Assembly: GCA_009782955.1 (NCBI GenBank) | Contig: WRIB01000013.1 | Coordinates: 1 to 45,257 of the forward strand | Length of the DNA stretch: 45,257 nucleotides | Direction of reading: 5' to 3' | Source: Treponema sp. | Lineage (GTDB): Bacteria; Spirochaetota; Spirochaetia; Treponematales; Breznakiellaceae | Shown: one piece after another, positions 40,973 through 45,257 of the stretch | Position numbering within the stretch: position 1 is the stretch's first letter | How the letters are laid out: each line of letters opens with the position of its first letter | The notes under the pieces: model-generated | What the model was told of the DNA's origin: nothing | Databases searched by the model: none | What the model saw: the letters and a program-made list of their open reading frames with translations, nothing else | Translations under genes and position numbers: made by a program

Positions 40973-41830
40973 ATGAATACTGCAAAACGGTTTTTACTTC
41001 TTGCAACCGGCGCTTTCCTTATAGCACTTAACATTAAAACTTTTGTTAATGCAGGAAACCTTATACCGGGCGGGTTTACAGGTTTAACCCTGCTGATTCA
41101 GGAATGTGCCCGGCATTTTTTTAATATTGCTGTTCCTTTCAGCATAATTCTTTTTATCCTTAATTCCGTTCCGGTATATATTGGTTTCCGTTATATCGGA
41201 AAATGGTTCAGTATTTATTCATGCATGGTAATAGTATTGATTGGCTTCCTTACTGATTTTATGCCGCCCATGTTTATTGATCTTATAAAGGTTCACGATA
41301 CGCTTCTTTCTGCCATTTTTGGAGGTATTCTTAATGCTGTTGCAATCAGCCTCTGCCTTCATGCCGGATCTGCATCCGGAGGAACTGATTTTATTGCCAT
41401 CTTTATATCCGAGAAATACCATAAAGACGCCTGGAATTATATATTTATAGGAAATTGTGTAATTCTTGTTCTGGCGGGTGTTCTTTATAATATTGATACA
41501 GCCCTCTATTCAATTATCTTTCAGTTTACCACAACCATGGGGCTGAATGCCTTTTACAAAAGCTACCAGCAAATGACAATGTTTATTGTTACCAGCAAAC
41601 CCGATGAAATCTATGAACTGATAAAAAAAGAAACACAACACGGCGCAACCTCCTTTACCGGAAAAGGTTACTATGAACAATCAGAACGGGTAATGCTGTA
41701 TTCGGTAGTTTCATCACCGGAGGTAAACAGTTTGGTGGATGGTATTAAAAAAATTGATCCCGGCGCCTTTATTAATGTAATTAAAACCGACAAACTGGGC
41801 GGCAGGTTTTACCGGCAACCCAAGGATTAG
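40973..41830 (+). CDS. YitT family membrane protein (DUF161/DUF2179)
   Basis: A 285-residue protein with five or six membrane helices (residues about 8-195), including GNLIPGGFTGLTLLIQ and LHAGSASGGTDFIAIFIS. These are the hallmark glycine-rich loops of the family. A cytoplasmic DUF2179 domain (about 205-280) carries TSFTGKGYYEQSERVMLYSV. The transport substrate is unknown. The frame opens at 40922 within ricT, and I use the ATG at 40973, which leaves 26 nt after the ricT stop. Confidence 0.85.
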   Translation: MNTAKRFLLLATGAFLIALNIKTFVNAGNLIPGGFTGLTLLIQECARHFFNIAVPFSIILFILNSVPVYIGFRYIGKWFSIYSCMVIVLIGFLTDFMPPMFIDLIKVHDTLLSAIFGGILNAVAISLCLHAGSASGGTDFIAIFISEKYHKDAWNYIFIGNCVILVLAGVLYNIDTALYSIIFQFTTTMGLNAFYKSYQQMTMFIVTSKPDEIYELIKKETQHGATSFTGKGYYEQSERVMLYSVVSSPEVNSLVDGIKKIDPGAFINVIKTDKLGGRFYRQPKD

Positions 41831-41833
41831 ATT

Positions 41834-42469
41834 TTAATAAATTAACCATACCAAACCGCCAACCGCCATTGGAATAATAATATTATCCCAGTCGCGTAAA
41901 GGGATCAATTCTGTTACTACGGCAGTACATGCAGCCAACAAGGCAATAAAGATATTTCCATTGCCTGTAATTATGGTATAGAACCAGACGCTTAAAAAAG
42001 TTCCCAGGAAGCAGGCAACAGAACCCTCCACACTTTTTCCGAACAGGAAAGAAGGCCGAAGGCGGCCTATGAATTTTCCTGCCAAACTTGCCGTCCCGTC
42101 TCCAAAAGCCAGAGCATAAATTGCAATGGAGGCAAACGGCAGAGGATAAATCAACAGCGGCAGAAAAGCCCCCAAGCCCAATGTTACCGGCCCTAAAACA
42201 AACCGCCCCATGTCCCGCCGCCGGGAAGCGGCAACGGTAAGCCGGGAAATCAGGGGAATGCTTACACCCCGCTGCCGGAGATATTCCATTAGTCCATAAG
42301 CCAGGGTACCGGAAGCCAGAAGAATAAGGGTGAAGTATCTGTTTATGCCGGCAAGAATTGGTACAAAAGCAATCAGAAAATGCAGGGATTTTCTAAGCAG
42401 TTCTGATTTACGCCTGTCTTGCAGCAATTCGGCAGGGATCTCCTCCAGGTTCTTTTGACCGCTCTCCAT
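41834..42469 (-). CDS. SEC59/CdsA-like membrane kinase or cytidylyltransferase
   Basis: A 211-residue integral membrane protein with about seven helices and the signature GDGTASLAGKFIGRL (about 123-137) and FGKSVEGSVACFLGT (about 141-155). This is found in dolichol-kinase/phytol-kinase type enzymes (SEC59) and distantly in CdsA. It probably phosphorylates a polyprenol or other long-chain alcohol or diacylglycerol using CTP; which one is unknown. It is convergent with yitT, with three bases between the stops. Confidence 0.75.
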   Translation of the reverse strand: MESGQKNLEEIPAELLQDRRKSELLRKSLHFLIAFVPILAGINRYFTLILLASGTLAYGLMEYLRQRGVSIPLISRLTVAASRRRDMGRFVLGPVTLGLGAFLPLLIYPLPFASIAIYALAFGDGTASLAGKFIGRLRPSFLFGKSVEGSVACFLGTFLSVWFYTIITGNGNIFIALLAACTAVVTELIPLRDWDNIIIPMAVGGLVWLIY

Positions 42470-42548
42470 AGTTTAGAATGCCATAAATAGGAAAATCTAA
42501 AAACCCCAAGTTACTGCTGAGCTTCCCAAACAAATTAGAATCCTAATG

Positions 42549-42760
42549 TCCGGCAGATGAGGCTGAGCGCACTGGTTCACCCCGTGTAGAGCCCACAAAA
42601 ACAGCCTCCTGCCCCCTTAAACTCATCTGTATATACCTAATTTTGTTTGGTGCTTAAGTGGTCAGGATTTTGCTACAAAATATTCCCTTTATTTGCAGGT
42701 CTGTTGTTTGCGGGGAATTCCACATGGGTTCACCACTGCGCTCAGCCTCATCTGCCGGGA
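42549..42760 (-). repeat. GGAATTCC/CTCTACAGG hairpin element, copy 3
   Basis: Arms 42549-42571 and 42737-42760 pair over 22 bp with one bulge. An inner stem pairs at about 42591-42603 with 42701-42713. The internal loop has TGGAATTCC on one side (minus strand) and CTCTACACGG on the other, as in copies 1 and 2. The arms are unlike those of the other copies. On its outer side a small ATTAGAATCCTAAT palindrome occurs (42535-42548). Confidence 0.7.
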
Positions 42761-42819
42761 TTAACATTGTAAATTGTATGGGAAGCTCAATATCAGATGG
42801 GTGTTAACATCTATCTGAA

Positions 42820-43192
42820 AAACCGCAATTTACCTCTGATCCTGGCATATCATGTTGTGCAATATTTTTTGGAAAGGGGTGGGCGCAGGCTTTTGGTAAT
42901 TACCCGACCTGGACTGAACACATCGAAACTAATGTTGCCACATAGGTGGGAGGAGGGTTACTCAACAACCATTTGGCGTGCTACAACAGCAGCGACGCCA
43001 AAGCGTCCGTCAACTACAGCCACGACCACTATGGTCTGAATGAGTGTTCCTCCTCCCACCGATATGGGAAGATTGATGTGTTCAGTACGGCCAATGGATT
43101 CAACACGCGGTTTTTCCGGGGCTTTTGCCCACCCTTTTGCTTAATATATTGTATGTATTTTCTATGCCAGGCTCAGCGGTAAATTGTGGTTT
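42820..43192. mobile_element. Inverted-repeat-bounded unit, copy 3
   Basis: Ends 42820-42849 and 43163-43192 are a 30-bp inverted repeat with three mismatches (AAACC-GCAATTT...CCTGGCATA). The end sequence is the same family as at 476-499 and 19766-19786. The 373-bp unit holds structured module A copy 2, no supported gene, and ends 4 bp before the stop codon of the next minus-strand gene. Confidence 0.6.
42911..43068 (-). repeat. Structured repeat module A, copy 2
   Basis: Homologous to 1-158 in inverted orientation. Outer arms GGTGGGAGGAG/CTCCTCCCACC (about 42945-42955 and 43050-43060) correspond to GGTGGGGGGAA/TTCCCCCCACC in copy 1, a compensatory change. The inner hairpin TTGGCGT/ACGCCAA (about 42970-43000) is perfect here. 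All three frames break in one copy or the other, so coding is unlikely. Confidence 0.6.
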
Positions 43193-43196
43193 GCTA

Positions 43197-44030
43197 TCAT
43201 AGCCACAAATACACCTGATGTAACCGTACAGTAATCAGCCAGGTTCCGGTAACCAGCATAATTAAGGCAGGAACAGGGGTTATCCAGGTATCGGCGCCGA
43301 AGAGCAGACTGCGGCCCAGAAAAACAAGCAGCGAGCCCAGGGCAATAAACCGGTAATCGACGGTTCCCCTGCTGTAATCGGCAATTAAAAAACTTATCGC
43401 TGTTATTACCACAAAAAACAAATCAGTAAACCTTAACATCGAAGAATAAGCAAAAACCATGGTAAAACTTGTATCCCATGAAGATCCATTTACGGGGAGC
43501 CTGAAAGAAATCACCAGAATCGCAATAATCAAGCCAATAACCATCCTGCCTTGTTTTTGCATGTCTAACCCTGCAGCATAAACACTGGAAATAAAAAGGG
43601 AAATTGTTCCAAAAAGCCGGGAAAAAACGAGTACTCTGGTTCCTATAATCATCATTGCAGGAGAAAGCTCATAGAGTCCTTTCAGAGGTACAATAATTCT
43701 AAGAATTTCAAACACAAAAGACATGGCAAAAAGGCCAAAAAACAGAATTTCCGGGGTTTGGGTTTTTTCAAAATAAACCAATACCACTATGGATACAAAT
43801 AAAGCATAAAAAACTGCCATAAATAACGAAACAAAAGGAACCAATGGCTCTGTTTCAAAGAATCGTTCGGCCAGATTCTGAAAAGGACCTCCGGGCCGGC
43901 CTGAAGCAGCTTCGCAATAATTTGACAGAAGCGGCAGCAGTTTTCCTGTCAATACCAGCAGCAGCAAAATACTGCATGAAGAGAGAAAAATTCCTGTTTT
44001 AAAGTAAATATTCCGCTGAGCCAGAGTCAT
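43197..44030 (-). CDS. Seven-helix hypothetical membrane protein
   Basis: A 277-residue protein with an N-terminal helix (about 13-33), an extracytoplasmic loop of about 35 residues and six further hydrophobic segments (about 64-88, 95-113, 125-150, 160-176, 200-220, 228-270). This is the layout of 7TM sensor-like or unknown spirochaete membrane proteins, but without an attached signalling domain. I recognise no catalytic motif. AAGGTGAT precedes the ATG by seven bases. Confidence 0.75.
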   Translation of the reverse strand: MTLAQRNIYFKTGIFLSSCSILLLLVLTGKLLPLLSNYCEAASGRPGGPFQNLAERFFETEPLVPFVSLFMAVFYALFVSIVVLVYFEKTQTPEILFFGLFAMSFVFEILRIIVPLKGLYELSPAMMIIGTRVLVFSRLFGTISLFISSVYAAGLDMQKQGRMVIGLIIAILVISFRLPVNGSSWDTSFTMVFAYSSMLRFTDLFFVVITAISFLIADYSRGTVDYRFIALGSLLVFLGRSLLFGADTWITPVPALIMLVTGTWLITVRLHQVYLWL

Positions 44031-44041
44031 GTACGCATCAC

Positions 44042-44072
44042 CTTTTTCAAAACTAACAGAGTTTTAAAAAAA
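44042..44072. repeat. AAAACTAACAGAG-type palindrome, second copy
   Basis: TTTTTCAAAAC-TAACAGA-GTTTTAAAAAAAG, sharing loop and inner stem with 11241-11276 but with an outer A/T stem. It lies between the divergent genes at 44030 and 44129. Confidence 0.6.
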
Positions 44073-44128
44073 GCGCTACTGCTTAAGAACTTTTCTAAAA
44101 AAGCCGATACTAAAATGAGGAGTTCGGA

Positions 44129-44818
44129 ATGAACAGAAAACTTATACTTCTTGTCGCATTGGCGTTATTTATTGGCCCGCTGTGGGCTCAGGATACTGCG
44201 GTTTTTGTTGATTTTGGTTTTTCCGCCGATGGCAAAACATACAGTTTTGGTCAGTACGGTATTAATGCAGATACACTGCGGCCATGGGCCGAGTTCTGTG
44301 TTATTGATGTTGCCTCCAACAGTTTTGTTCCGGGCGGCAGAATTAGCTATGTCCACGACAGTCCTGTTATTGCAGGTAATGATGGTTCAGGCGCCTTGTA
44401 CCGGGTTATTAGCAGAAACACTGCCCTCGCAGATCGTTATAAAATCAGCTATCTATTACAAGGGCATCCTCTCTATGCTTCTCTGGAGAATGGTGTATTA
44501 TCCGGAATTGAAACAATAGAATTCAGAAACTTTAAAACAAGTGAATCCTACAGGGCAACATTAACAAGTACCGGTTTCGGTTCAGCGGCCGGATCATCTT
44601 TTTTTATCAGCCTTGAAAGAAGAGGTAATGACGGTTCAATTAAAACTTTTACGGCCGGGAATGCTGCAATAAAGCGGCCTGGAATTACTTCCTACCGTAT
44701 ACGCAAAGTACTCGCCGCACCCAATACCAGTTCGCTGATTTTTGTAATAGAAATGAAAAAACAAAATGCCAATGGCAGCGTTGACATACGTTATATGGTA
44801 GAAACACTCAGATTATAG
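44129..44818 (+). CDS. Predicted secreted protein (DUF2259-like)
   Basis: A 229-residue protein with a signal peptide (KLILLVALALFIGPLWAQ), then a globular beta-rich domain opening FVDFGFSADGKTYSFGQYGI, and an R-x-M-V-E-T-L-R-L end. This start is typical of the spirochaete secreted family DUF2259. No function is known. GAGGAG lies 7 nt before the ATG. The 3' end overlaps the convergent gene by six bases. Confidence 0.75.
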   Translation: MNRKLILLVALALFIGPLWAQDTAVFVDFGFSADGKTYSFGQYGINADTLRPWAEFCVIDVASNSFVPGGRISYVHDSPVIAGNDGSGALYRVISRNTALADRYKISYLLQGHPLYASLENGVLSGIETIEFRNFKTSESYRATLTSTGFGSAAGSSFFISLERRGNDGSIKTFTAGNAAIKRPGITSYRIRKVLAAPNTSSLIFVIEMKKQNANGSVDIRYMVETLRL

Positions 44819-45157
44819 GCAATCCGTTTTAATTATTGGACGCCAAAGTTGAGTTACAGGCGAATTATCCTCAAATAGTTTACGCAGATAAAGTTTGCAC
44901 TCAAGTTTGCAACGGTTCCAGAGAGCTTCTTTTTGAAGTTCTATAGCAATATCAATCAGATCAATGTTTTCCAAATTACCTTTTTTTACCTGGGTAACAT
45001 AATACTCCGAAACTTTCAGTACTGTTGCATCTTCCACATTACCGGAAAAGTAATTTTCCGGATGCGGATCTATGCTAATCGCTTCTTCGGGATTCAGGAT
45101 ATAACAAAACAGTTTTTCATTAATCGGGTTCTTCAGAAAAACCCTGAAAAATTCCAT
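44813..45157 (-). CDS. Small hypothetical protein
   Basis: 114 residues with no signal peptide and a helix-rich C-terminal half (IDIAIELQKEALWNRCKLE). I recognise no family. A TATAAT lies only two bases before the ATG, and the upstream 100 bp is extremely AT-rich. A downstream start is possible but no other ATG is near. Convergent overlap with the DUF2259-like gene. Confidence 0.55.
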   Translation of the reverse strand: MEFFRVFLKNPINEKLFCYILNPEEAISIDPHPENYFSGNVEDATVLKVSEYYVTQVKKGNLENIDLIDIAIELQKEALWNRCKLECKLYLRKLFEDNSPVTQLWRPIIKTDCL

Positions 45158-45257
45158 ATATTATAATAATTAATAAAATGAGTTTTGAAAATATATAAAT
45201 ATTTTTTTTTAAATACCGACACTATAAATGAACTGGATAATAAACTGTATGCCCGTT
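45158..45257. other. AT-rich window end
   Basis: AT-rich sequence with T- and A-tracts, probably holding the promoter of the gene at 44813-45157. No gene is seen. Confidence 0.5.

Noticed and set aside
42797-43039. 80-codon ORF in the composite repeat
   Set aside because: It crosses an inverted-repeat end and module A; the homologous sequence at 1-158 does not keep the frame.

Overview
The window looks like a chromosomal segment of a spirochaete, most likely a Treponema-type organism. The reasoning is gene content, not a database search: an EF-G-like second translocase, a YaaR/RicT pair behind an M23-bactofilin pair, a FecR-domain protein, spirochaete-style conserved hypotheticals (DUF5312-like, DUF2259-like, DUF2804) and a giant secreted repeat protein ending in a FlgD-Ig-like tail. 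I see no phage, integrase, IS transposase gene or CRISPR array. Most genes are housekeeping or cell-envelope genes.

Layout. 1-505: non-coding structured repeats. 512-3150: birA, thrH, era and a ParE toxin remnant that overlaps era. 3162-11147: one 2661-residue secreted repeat protein, followed by 540 bp of stacked palindromes. 11690-15883: EF-G-like GTPase, DUF2804 protein and FecR protein (minus strand). 15938-19754: murD-epmA and a PilZ/STAS/anti-sigma kinase cluster (plus strand). 19766-20147: second structured repeat. 20149-22766: pgeF and a DUF5312-like gene. 22876-23154: tRNA-Gln(CTG) with its 3' end duplicated 207 bp downstream. 23339-26117: a short upstream ORF overlapping mgtA. 26109-30902: degenerate class III aminotransferase-like gene, pcrA/uvrD and a class III adenylate cyclase. 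31040-36949: rimO, rodZ-like, lolA-like, two unknown genes and a MATE transporter. 37003-42469: RsiV/DUF3298 lipoprotein, M23 peptidase-bactofilin-yaaR-ricT-yitT run and a SEC59-like kinase. 42549-43192: third, composite repeat cluster. 43197-45157: membrane protein, DUF2259-like secreted protein and a small unknown.

How the genes work together. Many products serve the envelope: peptidoglycan precursor synthesis (murD), peptidoglycan hydrolysis and shape (M23, bactofilin, RodZ-like), lipoprotein traffic (LolA-like) and secreted or surface proteins. Signalling is represented by PilZ, the STAS/HATPase partner switch and a membrane adenylate cyclase.

The most interesting signals are non-coding. 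(1) A ~65-nt leader with two hairpins sits at the identical distance from the ATG of two unrelated genes, lolA-like and bactofilin, with the Shine-Dalgarno displayed in a hairpin loop and a compensatory base-pair change between copies. (2) Three copies of a long-hairpin element keep an invariant internal loop while the outer stems differ completely yet still pair. (3) A ~140-nt second structured module occurs twice, and some modules lie in inverted-repeat-bounded units that abut the stop codon of a minus-strand gene. (4) At least five genes have a -10 box exactly 6-7 nt before the ATG and no Shine-Dalgarno, suggesting leaderless mRNAs. All names and functions are from reading the sequence; no search or folding program was run.
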